Origin: Rhodococcoides corynebacterioides NBRC 14404
GTDB lineage: Bacteria > Actinomycetota > Actinomycetes > Mycobacteriales > Mycobacteriaceae
NCBI RefSeq assembly: GCF_001894765.1
Contig: NZ_BCWV01000005.1
Location: 186,001-250,000, forward strand
Length of the DNA: 64,000 nt
Reading direction: 5' to 3'
The translations under genes were made by a program, and so were the position numbers. Of this stretch, positions 33,551-42,928 are shown one piece after another. A model generated the notes under the pieces. That model was given only the letters and a program-made list of their open reading frames with translations, was not told where the DNA came from and searched no databases. Every line of letters begins with the position of its first letter. Within the stretch, counting starts at the first letter, position 1.

Positions 33551-34887
33551 ACGGTCTCCGGGGTGGGGTAGCGGGGCTCGTCGGAGCCCCACGGACGGGC
33601 GGGCCACGGGTAGTCGTCGTACTCCGCCAGGGCGGGGCGCGCGGTACGGACGGATCCGTGCGTCACGGTGTGCGTTTCGGGGATCGGCGTGCGCTCGCCA
33701 CCGTCCGCCGAGCGCGGCAGGGCGAGCAGGTGCGCCGCCGTCCGGCCCAACGACGCCGTGACGGTGCGTCCGATCCCGCTCTGCGCTCGGAGGGCCAGCG
33801 CGTCCACGATCCCGGCCGCGAGGAGATACCCGGTGGCGTGGTCGAGCGCCTGCACCGGCAACGCTCCGGGTCGGTCGTCCCTGCCGCACAGCACGGCGAT
33901 TCCGGACGCGGCCTGCACCAGGCTGTCGAACCCCCGTCGACCCGCGAACGGGCCGCGCGTCCCCCACGCCGACACGGACGCGACCACAGCGCCGCCGGGC
34001 CGAACGGACTCGACGACGGACATCACCGTCGAACCCGGTCGGTACCCGCGGACGACGACGTCGGCGGTGGTCGCGAGGGCGGCGAGGCGATCGCGCTGGT
34101 CGGGATCCTCGACGTCGAGGAGAGTCGACGCCTTGCCCGCGCCGGTGTCGAGGTGCTGCGTCTCGATCTCGGGCAACCGCGGCGAATCGACGCGCAGTAC
34201 CGAGGCGCCGAGCAGGGCCAGCACGCGAGTGGCCACCGGCCCCGCGAGGACCCGGGTGAGGTCGAGGACGCGCATCCCCGCCAGGGGACGGCGGGCGTCG
34301 GTGGGCGCCTCGGCCAGCGACGACGTCCCGTCCGGGCGCACCGACGTCGTGACCAGGGGGCCGGTCGCGGCGAAGCGGCCGGCCGGCTCGTCGTCCCACT
34401 CCGACGGTGTCCGCACCGCGACCACCAGTGCGCCCGCGGCCGCCGCGGAGTCCTCGATCTCCCGTGCCGACACCCTCGCGAGGGCGGTGGCGACGGCGGC
34501 CGGATCGTCGGGCACACCGAGCAGCGCACACAGCCGGTCCCGGTGGTGGGGGTAGTTCGCGTGCGTCCGCACCCACCCGTCCGCGGTCGGCCAGAAGCCG
34601 GACAGCGGCGCGAATCCCGGTGCGGCACCGCCGTTCACCCGCAGCAGGTCCCCGCCGCCGAACGACGACGCCACCCGGTCACCGTCTATCGACCACGGCT
34701 GCGGGTCGAGATCCGCAGCGCGGCAGTAGCGATCGACGGCCGAGCAGAGAGCGGCCACACTGCCCGTCGCGAGGGCGGCGACCGGCAGCGGGCCGGCCAG
34801 CACACCGGGCGATTGCGGCACGACCGCGATGTCCTGCAGGCGTCCGTGACCGTGATCCGCCTCGTACTGCGTGAGGGTGTCGAGCAC
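33547..34887 (-). CDS. CaiB/BaiF family CoA-transferase
   Basis: A 446-residue class III CoA-transferase. The signature PLAGMRVLDLTRVLAGPVATRVLALLGASVLRV lies in the middle (about residues 203-235). An N-terminal half of related architecture precedes it, so the protein is a rearranged or fused version of the usual about 400-residue fold. The catalytic Asp expected after the signature may be the one in HLDTGAGK (Asp near residue 246). Substrate unknown. The GTG start lies two bases after the stop of the upstream gene. Confidence 0.82.
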   Translation of the reverse strand: MLDTLTQYEADHGHGRLQDIAVVPQSPGVLAGPLPVAALATGSVAALCSAVDRYCRAADLDPQPWSIDGDRVASSFGGGDLLRVNGGAAPGFAPLSGFWPTADGWVRTHANYPHHRDRLCALLGVPDDPAAVATALARVSAREIEDSAAAAGALVVAVRTPSEWDDEPAGRFAATGPLVTTSVRPDGTSSLAEAPTDARRPLAGMRVLDLTRVLAGPVATRVLALLGASVLRVDSPRLPEIETQHLDTGAGKASTLLDVEDPDQRDRLAALATTADVVVRGYRPGSTVMSVVESVRPGGAVVASVSAWGTRGPFAGRRGFDSLVQAASGIAVLCGRDDRPGALPVQALDHATGYLLAAGIVDALALRAQSGIGRTVTASLGRTAAHLLALPRSADGGERTPIPETHTVTHGSVRTARPALAEYDDYPWPARPWGSDEPRYPTPETV

Positions 34888-34889
34888 GC

Positions 34890-36152
34890 TCAGACCTTGC
34901 GCGCCGAGATCTCCATCCCGGCGGCGCGCAGGCGCGTGATCAGTGCGGTGCCGATGCCCGACGCCGGGGTGAGCACGCCGCCTCCGAGCGACGGCAGCTC
35001 GTCGCGGTTCTTCACCAGGGCCAGCGCGGACTCGCCGAGCATCAGCGCCGTGGCGGCGTAGCCGGGATCCCCCTTGGCCTTCACTCGCGAGACGTAGTGC
35101 TCGCCGCTGGTGGTGGTCGTGTAGATGTCGACGACGAAATGACCCTTCTGCCGGGTCTTCTCGCTGGGGCCGCTGCCCGGTGCGGGCAGCACCTTGTCCA
35201 GCAGGAATCGCGTCGGCTTGAAGGCCAGCCCGGCCACGAACGCGCCGAGCCCGGCGAGGACTCCGGCTGCGAGGACGGGGGAGGCGGGGGAGGACCCCAC
35301 GCTCATGACCTCGTTGTACTTGAAGGTCTTGCCGTAGGGGTAGCCGAGTATGGCGTTGGTGCGACGCACCACGCGCGTGTTGTACGACGCCATGACGAAC
35401 GGCGCCTTCCAGCCCTTCAGCGACGGGTGGATCGACGATCCCTTGAGCACCGGGGCGTCGTTCTGCCGACCGAAGTCCGGCTCGATCGAGCGGTCGGGGC
35501 TGAGGGAGTAGGGGCTCGCGGCGAGCTTGGCGGCGGCGCGGTCCTTGGTGATCTCGTCGATCTGGCCGCGGAGCGAGTCGATGGTGCCGCCGCTGACGCC
35601 GCCGCTCATCGACGTCACCACGAGCGTGGTGTCGGTGAGATCGCCGGCGCCGTCCTCGGTGACCTTGCGGTGCAGTTCGAACACCCCGATGTCGGACGGT
35701 ACGGAATCGAAGCCGCAGGAGTGGACGATGCGTGCACCGGTGCGCACGGCGGTCTCGTGGTTCTCGTCGGCGCTCGCGCGGGCGAACAGGACTTCACCGG
35801 TGAGGTCGACGTAGTCGGTGCCCGACTCGGCGCACACGCGGGCCAGGACGCGGCCGTACTTGGTGTAGGGACCGACCGTGGTGAGGACGACGGACGTGCG
35901 CTGCGCGAGAGCGGTGAGCGCCGCCTCGTCGTCGGCGTCGGCGACGACGAGCGGCCAGTCCGCCGCCCGCGCCGGAAGTCCCCGACGGGTGGATTCCAGC
36001 TTGTCCCGACTCCGGCCCGCCAGCGCGACGGTGGTGCCGTCGGGGGCGTGCCGGGCGAGGTACTCGGCGGTCAGCGCTCCGACGAATCCCGTTGCGCCGT
36101 AGACGACGATCTCGAACTCGCGGGCGGTGGACTCACGCGTGGAATCGGCCAT
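34890..36152 (-). CDS. Saccharopine dehydrogenase-like trans-acting enoyl reductase family protein
   Basis: A 420-residue protein with an N-terminal Rossmann motif (VVYGATGFVGALTAEYLA, residues 16-33). Then come TVGPYTKYGRVLARVCAESGTDYVDLTGE and CGFDSVPSDIGVFE, the signatures of the Rv2449c/Rv2953 group. Rv2953 is a trans-acting enoyl reductase in phthiocerol lipid synthesis; the role of this copy is unknown. A hydrophobic stretch at about 290-313 could touch the membrane. TAGTGT six bases before the ATG suggests a leaderless transcript. It heads an operon with the CoA-transferase and nucleoside hydrolase. Confidence 0.88.
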   Translation of the reverse strand: MADSTRESTAREFEIVVYGATGFVGALTAEYLARHAPDGTTVALAGRSRDKLESTRRGLPARAADWPLVVADADDEAALTALAQRTSVVLTTVGPYTKYGRVLARVCAESGTDYVDLTGEVLFARASADENHETAVRTGARIVHSCGFDSVPSDIGVFELHRKVTEDGAGDLTDTTLVVTSMSGGVSGGTIDSLRGQIDEITKDRAAAKLAASPYSLSPDRSIEPDFGRQNDAPVLKGSSIHPSLKGWKAPFVMASYNTRVVRRTNAILGYPYGKTFKYNEVMSVGSSPASPVLAAGVLAGLGAFVAGLAFKPTRFLLDKVLPAPGSGPSEKTRQKGHFVVDIYTTTTSGEHYVSRVKAKGDPGYAATALMLGESALALVKNRDELPSLGGGVLTPASGIGTALITRLRAAGMEISARKV

Positions 36153-36158
36153 TCCCCG

Positions 36159-36164
36159 ACACTA
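36159..36164 (-). promoter_or_regulatory. -10 box of the enoyl reductase-like operon
   Basis: TAGTGT on the minus strand ends six bases before the ATG at 36152. Confidence 0.4.
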
Positions 36165-36173
36165 CTAGCGCGC

Positions 36174-37670
36174 TCACCACGACCACGTGTGGACCGGCTC
36201 GCCGTCGTGCATGCGCTCGAGGTAGTCGGCGAGCATGCCCGCGAGAGCGCGGTCACGGTCGTCCCCCGCCCGTTCCCGAGCGGCCAGCGCCGAGCGTTGC
36301 CACACGGCGCCGTTCTGCCGACGCAGACACCGCCCCTCGATCACCCGGAGGTAGCGGTCGCGGACGTCGGGGTCGACTCCGAACGCGTCGAGGCCCGCCT
36401 CGGCCATCGGGAGCAGACGACGCAGCACCAACTCCTGGGGGGACACCCAGCCCACTTCCGGCCAGTAGCACCGCGCGTCGATGCCGCTTCGCGCCGCGGA
36501 GTGCAGGTTGTCCTGCGCCGCGTCGAAGGACATCTGGCTCCACACGGGACGGTCGGCGTCGACCAGCGAACGCAGCGCGCCGTAGTAGAACGCGGCGTCG
36601 GCCATCACGTCGATCACGGACGGCCCGGCAGGCAACACCCTGTTCTCGAGGCGCAGGTGATGCTCGCCGCCCGACGTGTCGTAGATGGGGCGATTCCAGC
36701 GGTAGACCGTGCCGTTGTGCATCTTCAGCTCGGTCAGTTCCGGCGTCCGGCCTGCGGCGAGCTCGGCCATCGGATCCTGATCGGAGACCACCGGCAGCAG
36801 CGCGGGGAAGTAGCGGGAGTTCTCCTCGAACAGGTCGAAGATCGAGGTGATCCATCGCTCGCCGAACCAGACTCGCGGCCGCACGCCCTGGTTCTTGAGT
36901 TCCTGCGGGCGGGTGTCGGTGGCCTGCTCGAAGAGCGGGAGGCGGGTCTCGTGCCACAGGGCGCGTCCGGCGAGGAAGGGGGAGTTGGCCGCCAGGGCCA
37001 CCTGCACGCCGGCGAGGGCCTGCGCAGCGTTCCAGTGGGCCGGGAATTCGTCCGGCGAGACCTGCAGGTGCAGCTGCACGGAGGTGCAGGCCGCTTCCGG
37101 CAGGATCGTGTCGACGATCCGGTGCAGCGACTCCGCCTCCCGGCTGCCCGGCAGCGGCACCCCGGTGACGTTGAGCTCGATGTCCTCGCCACGCGCGGCG
37201 AAGATCTGCCGGTTGAGCAGGTCGTACCGCGGGTTCTCCGACAGCCAGCGCGCCGCGAAGTGCTCCTCGCGCAGGGTCGGCAGCATGCCGATCATCGCCA
37301 GCGCCGAGCCCGTGCCCTTCGCCCGCGCGTCCGCGTGGTCCAGCGACGCGCGGAGTTCGGTCTCGAGGGTCCGCATCCGATCCCCGGCCAGCGGCGCGGG
37401 CGCGACGTTGATCTCGATGTTGAACCGGCCCAGCTCGGTCTGGAAGTCGGGATCGGCGATTGCCTCGAGGACGGCGGTGTTGGCCATGGCCGGGTCCATC
37501 GCGTCGTCGACGAGGTTGAGTTCGATCTCCATCCCGATCCGCGGTTCGTCCACCGCGAAGGTGTCGTCGGCCAGCATCGACGCGAGGGCGTCGAGGCACT
37601 GCTGCACCTTGCGCCGGAAATCCTGGCGGTCCTGGCGGCTGAACGTGCGCTGCTCGACCTCGTCACCCAT
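36174..37670 (-). CDS. Glutamate-cysteine ligase-like (GCS2 family) protein
   Basis: A 498-residue carboxylate-amine ligase of the GCS2 superfamily. Metal and substrate motifs include GMEIELNLVDD (about residues 46-56), RFNIEINVAP, QLHLQVSPDEFPAHWNAAQAL, MHNGTVYRWNRPIYD and HLRLENRVLPAGPSVIDVMADAAFYYGAL. Enzymes of this group join glutamate or a similar acid to an amine using ATP. Glutathione is not the main thiol of mycothiol-containing actinobacteria, so the product could be gamma-glutamylcysteine for ergothioneine or another peptide; this is inference. It is transcribed alone, with 21 bases to the next gene on the same strand. Confidence 0.88.
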   Translation of the reverse strand: MGDEVEQRTFSRQDRQDFRRKVQQCLDALASMLADDTFAVDEPRIGMEIELNLVDDAMDPAMANTAVLEAIADPDFQTELGRFNIEINVAPAPLAGDRMRTLETELRASLDHADARAKGTGSALAMIGMLPTLREEHFAARWLSENPRYDLLNRQIFAARGEDIELNVTGVPLPGSREAESLHRIVDTILPEAACTSVQLHLQVSPDEFPAHWNAAQALAGVQVALAANSPFLAGRALWHETRLPLFEQATDTRPQELKNQGVRPRVWFGERWITSIFDLFEENSRYFPALLPVVSDQDPMAELAAGRTPELTELKMHNGTVYRWNRPIYDTSGGEHHLRLENRVLPAGPSVIDVMADAAFYYGALRSLVDADRPVWSQMSFDAAQDNLHSAARSGIDARCYWPEVGWVSPQELVLRRLLPMAEAGLDAFGVDPDVRDRYLRVIEGRCLRRQNGAVWQRSALAARERAGDDRDRALAGMLADYLERMHDGEPVHTWSW

Positions 37671-37711
37671 GGGGACATCTCATCACGCAGCGGCGGCGAC
37701 GACGAGACACA

Positions 37712-37761
37712 GGGGCCGACGAGAGACGGGGGCCGACGAGAGACGGGGGCCGACGAGAGAC
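37712..37761 (-). repeat. Three tandem 17-base repeats upstream of the GCS2-type gene
   Basis: GGGGGCCGACGAGAGAC occurs three times head to tail (the first copy lacks one G). It lies 42 bases before the start codon of the GCS2-type gene and downstream of tRNA-Leu. Confidence 0.9.
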
Positions 37762-37774
37762 GGGGCACGAACGA

Positions 37775-37812
37775 CACGAAGGCCCCGGATCCAATGACCC
37801 GGGGCCTTCGTG
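37775..37812 (-). terminator. Terminator hairpin of tRNA-Leu
   Basis: CACGAAGGCCCCGG and its exact complement form a 14-pair stem with a 10-base loop. It lies 17 bases past the tRNA 3' end on the minus strand. No U tract follows. Confidence 0.7.
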
Positions 37813-37828
37813 AAACCTCTGCTCGACG

Positions 37829-37914
37829 TGTCCGAGGGGGGACTTGAACCCCCACGTCCGTTAATAGGACACTAGCACCTCAAGCTAGCGCGTCTGCCAT
37901 TCCGCCACTCGGAC
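37829..37914 (-). tRNA. tRNA-Leu (anticodon GAG)
   Basis: An 86-base class II tRNA with a long variable arm. The acceptor arms GTCCGAG and CTCGGAC pair over seven bases. The anticodon stem CTAGC/GCTAG encloses the loop TTGAGGT, giving anticodon GAG, which reads CUC and CUU. The T-arm has GGTTCAAGTCC. The terminal CCA is not encoded. Confidence 0.95.
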
Positions 37915-38027
37915 CTGCTCGCACCGCTTCTCGCGCTGCGCAGATGAATGTAGTCGATGCGCCGCGTCCCACCAAAACGGCACGTCACACCGCACCCACC
38001 CGCACCGTCGATGGTAGGAACGAAGCC

Positions 38028-39416
38028 GTGTCCAGCAGCGAGCAGAGCCCCGAGACCAGCCCCGAGAACGCTTCCGAGAACACGGTGTCCGGCACCGTCG
38101 CGATCGACGAGGTGGTGGACCTGGTGGCGTCGTTGATCCGCTTCGACACCACCAACACCGGCGACCCGACGACGACCGTGGGGGAGCGAGAGTGTGCCGA
38201 GTGGGTGGCGCGGCAGCTCGAGGAGGTCGGGTACGAGACCGAGTACGTCGAGTCCGGAGCGCCCGGCCGCGGCAACGTGTTCGCCCGCCTGCCCGGGGCG
38301 GACCGCTCGCGTGGCGCACTGCTGGTGCACGGTCATCTCGACGTGGTGCCGGCCGAGCCGGCCGACTGGAGCGTGCACCCCTTCTCCGGCGCGGTCGAGG
38401 ACGGGTACCTGTGGGGTCGCGGCGCCGTGGACATGAAGGACATGGTCGGCATGGCGCTGGCCCTCGCCCGGCAGTTCCGCTCTCAGGGCACCGTGCCACC
38501 GCGCGACCTGGTCTTCGCGTTCCTGGCCGACGAGGAGGCCGGCGGAACGTGGGGCTCGCACTGGCTGGTCGAGCATCGGCCGGACCTGTTCGAGGGCGTC
38601 AGCGAGGCCGTCGGCGAGGTGGGCGGCTTCTCCCTCACCGTGGCCCGGCCGGACGGCGAGGAGCGGCGGCTCTATCTGGTGGAGACGGCCGAGAAGGGCC
38701 TGGCCTGGATGCGCCTGACCGCCAAGGCCCGCGCCGGTCACGGATCGTTCCTGCACGAGGACAACGCCGTCACCTACCTCGCCGAGGCCGTCGCGGCTCT
38801 GGGCAAGCACCAATTCCCGCTGGTGATGACCGAGTCGGTGACCGAGTTTCTCGCCGCCGTGTCGGCCGAGACCGGTCTGGAGTTCGACCCGTCGTCGCCG
38901 GACATCGACGGCACCCTGGCCAAGCTCGGGAGCATCGCGCGCATCGTCGGGGCGACGCTGCGGGACACCGCGAACCCGACCATGCTCGACGCCGGCTACA
39001 AGGCCAACGTGATTCCCCAGACGGCCACGGCCACCGTCGACTGCCGCGTGCTGCCCGGCCGCAAGGAGGCCTTCGAGCGCGAGGTCGACGAGTTGATCGG
39101 ACCGCACGTGGAGCGGTCGTGGATCGCCGACCTCGAGCCGTACGAGACCACCTTCGACGGGCATCTGGTCGACGCGATGAACGACGCCATTCTCGCGTTC
39201 GACGAGAACGGGCGGACCGTGCCGTACATGCTGTCGGGGGGAACGGACGCGAAAGCGTTCGCCAAGTTGGGGATTCGATGCTTCGGCTTCGCGCCGCTCA
39301 AGCTGCCCCCGGAACTGGATTTCGCCGCCCTGTTCCACGGAGTCGACGAACGGGTACCCGTGGACGCGTTGGTGTTCGGCACCAAGGTGTTCGAGCACTT
39401 CCTGCTGCACAGCTGA
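38028..39416 (+). CDS. M20 family metallopeptidase (Rv2141c/DapE2-like)
   Basis: A 462-residue zinc-dependent M20 hydrolase. Metal-binding motifs are [19 protein letters not shown] and [10 protein letters not shown], each with expected His, Asp and Glu residues. The catalytic Glu pair is in the last. A lid domain follows from about residue 225. The annotated DapE-type activity of Rv2141c has not been firmly assigned, so the substrate may be a dipeptide or N-acyl amino acid. GTG 38028 is the best start; the first 25 residues are Ser/Glu/Pro-rich and probably variable. Confidence 0.9.
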   Translation: MSSSEQSPETSPENASENTVSGTVAIDEVVDLVASLIRFDTTNTGDPTTTVGERECAEWVARQLEEVGYETEYVESGAPGRGNVFARLPGADRSRGALLVHGHLDVVPAEPADWSVHPFSGAVEDGYLWGRGAVDMKDMVGMALALARQFRSQGTVPPRDLVFAFLADEEAGGTWGSHWLVEHRPDLFEGVSEAVGEVGGFSLTVARPDGEERRLYLVETAEKGLAWMRLTAKARAGHGSFLHEDNAVTYLAEAVAALGKHQFPLVMTESVTEFLAAVSAETGLEFDPSSPDIDGTLAKLGSIARIVGATLRDTANPTMLDAGYKANVIPQTATATVDCRVLPGRKEAFEREVDELIGPHVERSWIADLEPYETTFDGHLVDAMNDAILAFDENGRTVPYMLSGGTDAKAFAKLGIRCFGFAPLKLPPELDFAALFHGVDERVPVDALVFGTKVFEHFLLHS

Positions 39417-39431
39417 CCCGGCACGCGGGTC
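39415..39431 (+). terminator. Small hairpin at the end of the M20 peptidase gene
   Basis: GACCCG and CGGGTC flank a five-base loop and begin inside the stop codon. It is only six pairs long and may be incidental. Confidence 0.3.
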
Positions 39432-39460
39432 GGCCCACCACTCTTCGAGAGGAATCGCCG

Positions 39461-39988
39461 ATGTCACGGGACCCCTACGCCGACCTTCCGACGCTGCCCA
39501 CCTTCGAGTTGACGTCGTCGGACATCACCGACGGCGAGCCGCTGAAGAAGGACCAGGTCAGCGGCGTCATGGGCGCCGGCGGACACGACAATTCGCCGCA
39601 GCTGTCGTGGTCGGGCTTCCCCGACGGGACCAAGAGCTTCGCCGTCACGGTCTACGACCCCGACGCCCCCACGGGCTCGGGGTTCTGGCACTGGGCCGTC
39701 GCGAACATCCCGGTCACCACCACCACGTTGGTCTCGGCCGCGGGCGACGATGCCTCGACGGGTCTGCCGAACGCGGCGGTCACGCTGAAGGGCGACGCCG
39801 GACTGGCGCGCTACATCGGCGCCGCCCCGCCGCAGGGGCACGGCGTTCACCACTACTACGTGGCCGTGCACGCCGTCGACGTCGAGCAGCTCGAGATCGA
39901 CGAGACGGCCACCCCGGCGTACCTCGGCTTCACCCTCTTCTCCCACGCCATCGCCCGCGCCGTGATCCACGGGACGTACGAGCAGTAG
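39461..39988 (+). CDS. YbhB/YbcL (PEBP-like) family protein, Rv2140c-like
   Basis: A 175-residue phosphatidylethanolamine-binding-like protein. Family motifs are [18 protein letters not shown] (about residues 60-77), the ligand-pocket DPDAP, and [18 protein letters not shown]. Bacterial members bind small anions or phospholipid head groups; the M. tuberculosis homologue Rv2140c has been structurally studied. GAGAGGAA before the ATG is a good RBS. It shares the strand with the M20 peptidase gene, 44 bases downstream of it. Confidence 0.93.
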   Translation: MSRDPYADLPTLPTFELTSSDITDGEPLKKDQVSGVMGAGGHDNSPQLSWSGFPDGTKSFAVTVYDPDAPTGSGFWHWAVANIPVTTTTLVSAAGDDASTGLPNAAVTLKGDAGLARYIGAAPPQGHGVHHYYVAVHAVDVEQLEIDETATPAYLGFTLFSHAIARAVIHGTYEQ

Positions 39989-39997
39989 ACCGAAGTA

Positions 39998-40058
39998 CCG
40001 ACGCGGTCGGCAGCGTCAGGCGTGCAGGGTCACGCGAGGTCGCTGCCGACCGCGTCGG
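39998..40058. terminator. Long bidirectional hairpin between the ybhB-like gene and pyrD
   Basis: An 18-base arm, CCGACGCGGTCGGCAGCG, and its exact complement are separated by 25 bases. The right arm (40041-40058) lies inside the last codons of pyrD and the pyrD stop is in the loop. It can serve both convergent genes. Confidence 0.7.
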
Positions 40059-41097
40059 ACACTCGCGCGTATCCGGCAGCGCGGGCCCGCTCGGCGAGTC
40101 CGGTCGCGAGGCGCCGCGCCCAGAAGGGCCCGCCGTAGACGAAGCCCGTGTACCCCTGCACCAGCGTCGCTCCGGCGCGGATGCGTGCCCAGGCGTCGTC
40201 GGGTGTCTCGATCCCGCCGGCGGCGATCAGAGTGAGCCGGTCGCCGACACGGGCACGCAGGCGACGCAGCACCGCGAGCGACCGGTCCGCCACGTACGGG
40301 CCCGACACCCCGCCCGCGCCGAGGTCCGCGGCTCCCGGTGTGCGCAGCCCGTCGCGGGCGATGGTGGTGTTGGTCGCGACGATGCCCGCCGCGCCCAGGT
40401 CGAGAGCCAGATCGGCGACGGCGTCGACGTCGTCGTCGGACAGGTCCGGTGCGATCTTCACCAGGACCGGCACCGACACCGCCGCGATCACCGCGCCCAG
40501 CAGCGGGCGGAGCGACTCCACGGCCTGCAGGTCGCGGAGACCCGGGGTGTTCGGAGAGCTGACGTTGACCACGACGAAATCCGACAGCGGGCCGAGCAGG
40601 CGAGCGCTGGTGGTGTAGTCGACCGCGGCGTCGGCGGCCGGTGTCACCTTCGTCTTGCCGATGTTCGCCCCGATCGGCAGATCACCGCGGCGACGACGGA
40701 GGCGGTCGGCGACGGCGCCGGCGCCCTCGTTGTTGAAGCCCATGCGGTTCAGCAGTCCGCGATCCCGCGGGAGCCGGAACAGCCGGGGCGCCGGGTTGCC
40801 CGGCTGCGCGTACGCCGTCACCGTGCCGATCTCGGCGAACCCGAAGCCCAGCGGTCCCCAGGCATCCACGCCCTCGCCGTTCTTGTCGAAACCGGCGGCC
40901 AGGCCGACCGGGGTGGGGAACTGCACGCCGAACGCCTCGGTGCGGAGAATCGGATCCCGCACCACCAGTACCCGCGCCACGAGCGCGCGCAGCGGGGCGA
41001 ACCGAGTGACCAGCCGCATCGCGGCGAAGGCGAGGTGATGGATGCGCTCCGGAGGAACCAGGAACATCAGGCGCAGCAGAATCCGGTAGGGACTCAC
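40030..41097 (-). CDS. pyrD: Dihydroorotate dehydrogenase (quinone), class 2
   Basis: A 355-residue membrane-associated class 2 enzyme that oxidises dihydroorotate with FMN and passes electrons to quinone in pyrimidine synthesis. The amphipathic N-terminus (residues 1-40) is typical of class 2. [44 protein letters not shown] (with the catalytic Ser), [10 protein letters not shown] and [13 protein letters not shown] follow. GTG 41097 aligns with the mycobacterial start. A GTG at 41124 that overlaps the previous stop (GTGA) would add nine residues. It matches Rv2139. Confidence 0.95.
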   Translation of the reverse strand: MSPYRILLRLMFLVPPERIHHLAFAAMRLVTRFAPLRALVARVLVVRDPILRTEAFGVQFPTPVGLAAGFDKNGEGVDAWGPLGFGFAEIGTVTAYAQPGNPAPRLFRLPRDRGLLNRMGFNNEGAGAVADRLRRRRGDLPIGANIGKTKVTPAADAAVDYTTSARLLGPLSDFVVVNVSSPNTPGLRDLQAVESLRPLLGAVIAAVSVPVLVKIAPDLSDDDVDAVADLALDLGAAGIVATNTTIARDGLRTPGAADLGAGGVSGPYVADRSLAVLRRLRARVGDRLTLIAAGGIETPDDAWARIRAGATLVQGYTGFVYGGPFWARRLATGLAERARAAGYARVSDAVGSDLA

Positions 41098-41120
41098 GTC
41101 GGTGCGGTCTCCGTCTCTCG

Positions 41121-41360
41121 TCACAGTTCGGGGTCGGGAACGTGCTGGGCCGTCTTGCGCCGTTTGAGCAGCACGCGGCGGCTGCCGTCGGTGTACAGGC
41201 GCACGCGGGAGAGCTCCCATCCGCCGAACTCCGCCGAGATCGCGAGCCGCATCGACGCGGTCACCCGCGTCACGTCGGGCGGCAGCTTGATCGGCACGTA
41301 CTCCCAGTCGTCGGACTGGATCTGCCAGCTCGCGGGGACGGCTCGGTTCGGCATGGGCAT
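41121..41360 (-). CDS. DUF5703 family small protein
   Basis: A 79-residue protein with conserved [21 protein letters not shown] and [21 protein letters not shown] segments, typical of the actinobacterial DUF5703 family of unknown function. A second in-frame ATG two codons later is possible. The stop overlaps a possible pyrD start and the gene follows lppL by 18 bases, so the three are probably one transcription unit. Confidence 0.82.
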   Translation of the reverse strand: MPMPNRAVPASWQIQSDDWEYVPIKLPPDVTRVTASMRLAISAEFGGWELSRVRLYTDGSRRVLLKRRKTAQHVPDPEL

Positions 41361-41378
41361 CGCGACTTTCGGTCGGGG

Positions 41379-42437
41379 TCACTCGCGGGTCGGTATCACC
41401 TGCACACCGGCGCCGTCGTTCGAGCCTACGAACAATCGTCCGGAACGCGAATCGACCGCGAGGGAATCGGGTTGCTTCACGGTGGGGAACCGTGCCGTCT
41501 CCACCGGAATTCCGCTCGAGACGTCGAAGCCGAGCACCTCGTTGGTGGCCGTCGTCGTGACCCACACCGTGCCGGCGTCGTCGCACGCCACGGCGAACGG
41601 CGACCCCGCCACCGGATAGCGCTGGCGCATGATCAGGTCGTCGCCCGTGAAGATCATCAGCTCGTCGTCGGCGGTGTCGGAGACCACGATCGCGCCGTTG
41701 GCACACCCGACCGTGCGGGTGGCGCCGTCGCCGGCGCGCAGCGCTTCCCCGAGTCGATCGCCCGTGACGTTCACCGTGGTCATGGACGTCTGCCGGGTAT
41801 CGAGTGCCACCAGATCGTCTCCGGCGGGGACCAGTCCGTCCACGGAAGCGAGGCCGGCGATCGACGACGACACCGCGCCGTCGGAGTCCACCACGGACAC
41901 TCGGCCCGTCGCGGAGCCCACCGCGTAACCGTCGTCGAACACGGTCGCCGAGATCGCGCCGCCGTCGACCGGCCACGCGGTGGTGGCACCCGACTCGGCG
42001 TCGACCCGAACGAGCCCGTCCGCGGTGGTGACCAGGATCTCCCCGGCGCGGCCGGGATGGACGGAGGTGCCGGGCGACGGGAGCGACACCGCGCGCGGGG
42101 CGCCGTCGTCCCCGGCCAGGAGAACGCCGTCGTCGGTCAGGATCGCCAGGATCGAGGTGTCCTCGTCGACGGCCAGCCCCCGCACCGTGACCGGCCCGCC
42201 GAGAGCGGGCGGTGCGACGGTGCCGGCGGGCGTCGTCGACACCTCGGGGGACGCCGCTGCCGTTTCCGGCTCGCGGGTGTTGGTCGGCGTCGATTCGGAC
42301 TGTTGCCCACCGCACGCGGCCAGAAGCACTGCGATCACGCTCACCGTGATCATCCCGGCCGACCGGGACGTTCGCCGTCGAGCATCCGTCGTCGTCGCAG
42401 GTCCCACGGGTCGTCTCGTCTCCTCGTCGCTCGCCAT
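41379..42437 (-). CDS. lppL: Lipoprotein with beta-propeller-like repeats, LppL-like
   Basis: A 352-residue exported lipoprotein. An Arg-rich N-region and hydrophobic stretch lead to the lipobox VLLAACGG with the lipidated Cys at about residue 42. A Thr/Glu/Pro-rich linker follows. The rest consists of repeated blades such as [22 protein letters not shown] and [24 protein letters not shown], which suggests a YncE-like propeller. The position next to pyrD equals Rv2138 (lppL). ATG 42437 is chosen because the -10 box TATGGT overlaps the alternative ATG at 42446. Confidence 0.87.
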   Translation of the reverse strand: MASDEETRRPVGPATTTDARRRTSRSAGMITVSVIAVLLAACGGQQSESTPTNTREPETAAASPEVSTTPAGTVAPPALGGPVTVRGLAVDEDTSILAILTDDGVLLAGDDGAPRAVSLPSPGTSVHPGRAGEILVTTADGLVRVDAESGATTAWPVDGGAISATVFDDGYAVGSATGRVSVVDSDGAVSSSIAGLASVDGLVPAGDDLVALDTRQTSMTTVNVTGDRLGEALRAGDGATRTVGCANGAIVVSDTADDELMIFTGDDLIMRQRYPVAGSPFAVACDDAGTVWVTTTATNEVLGFDVSSGIPVETARFPTVKQPDSLAVDSRSGRLFVGSNDGAGVQVIPTRE

Positions 42438-42441
42438 CGTC

Positions 42442-42447
42442 ACCATA
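42442..42447 (-). promoter_or_regulatory. -10 box of lppL
   Basis: TATGGT on the minus strand ends four bases before the ATG at 42437. It makes the upstream ATG at 42446 an unlikely start. Confidence 0.45.
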
Positions 42448-42556
42448 CGATCACGTCTCGCGGCGCGCCCACCGCGCGGGGAGACGCGACAGCCCCCGTC
42501 GAGGGTGGGTACGGTCCGATGTGTCCGTTACCGCTGGTTCCACGGGGGTGTCCATC

Positions 42557-42928
42557 GTGAGCCGTCCGACCACGCCGGACCCGACCGGGCCCGACTTCTC
42601 CGTCGACGACGTCACCACCGGTCCGCACGCGCACGGATTCGGCACCGCGGCCGACGGTCGCGCGTTCGCGTTCCGGGTGCGCGGCAAGACGCTGCGCGTG
42701 GAGCTCTACCGCCTCGGGGCCACCGTCACGGTGCCCACGGACGTCGACGTCGACGCGGTGGCGGACGTCGACGTGACCGACGTGGACCTCTGCGACGAGC
42801 GCTCGGTGACCGCTGCCGTGCGGGATGCCGTCGCCACGGTGCACGCGCCCGACGATCCGCGGTCCGCCGACACCACGTTGGTCCGTGCGCTGCTCGGCCG
42901 ACTCGACCCGCGCGGCGGAGCCGACTAG
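42557..42928 (+). CDS. Conserved small protein, Rv2137c-like
   Basis: A 123-residue protein of unknown function. The central part FGTAADGRAFAFRVRGKTLRVELYR looks like a compact beta-rich domain, followed by an acidic Val/Asp stretch and a helical C-terminus. GTG 42557 follows GGGGGTG and is preferred; GTG 42548 and 42521 are in frame. The stop codon TAG shares a CTAG with the stop of the convergent aldo/keto reductase-like gene. Position equals Rv2137c. Confidence 0.68.
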   Translation: MSRPTTPDPTGPDFSVDDVTTGPHAHGFGTAADGRAFAFRVRGKTLRVELYRLGATVTVPTDVDVDAVADVDVTDVDLCDERSVTAAVRDAVATVHAPDDPRSADTTLVRALLGRLDPRGGAD

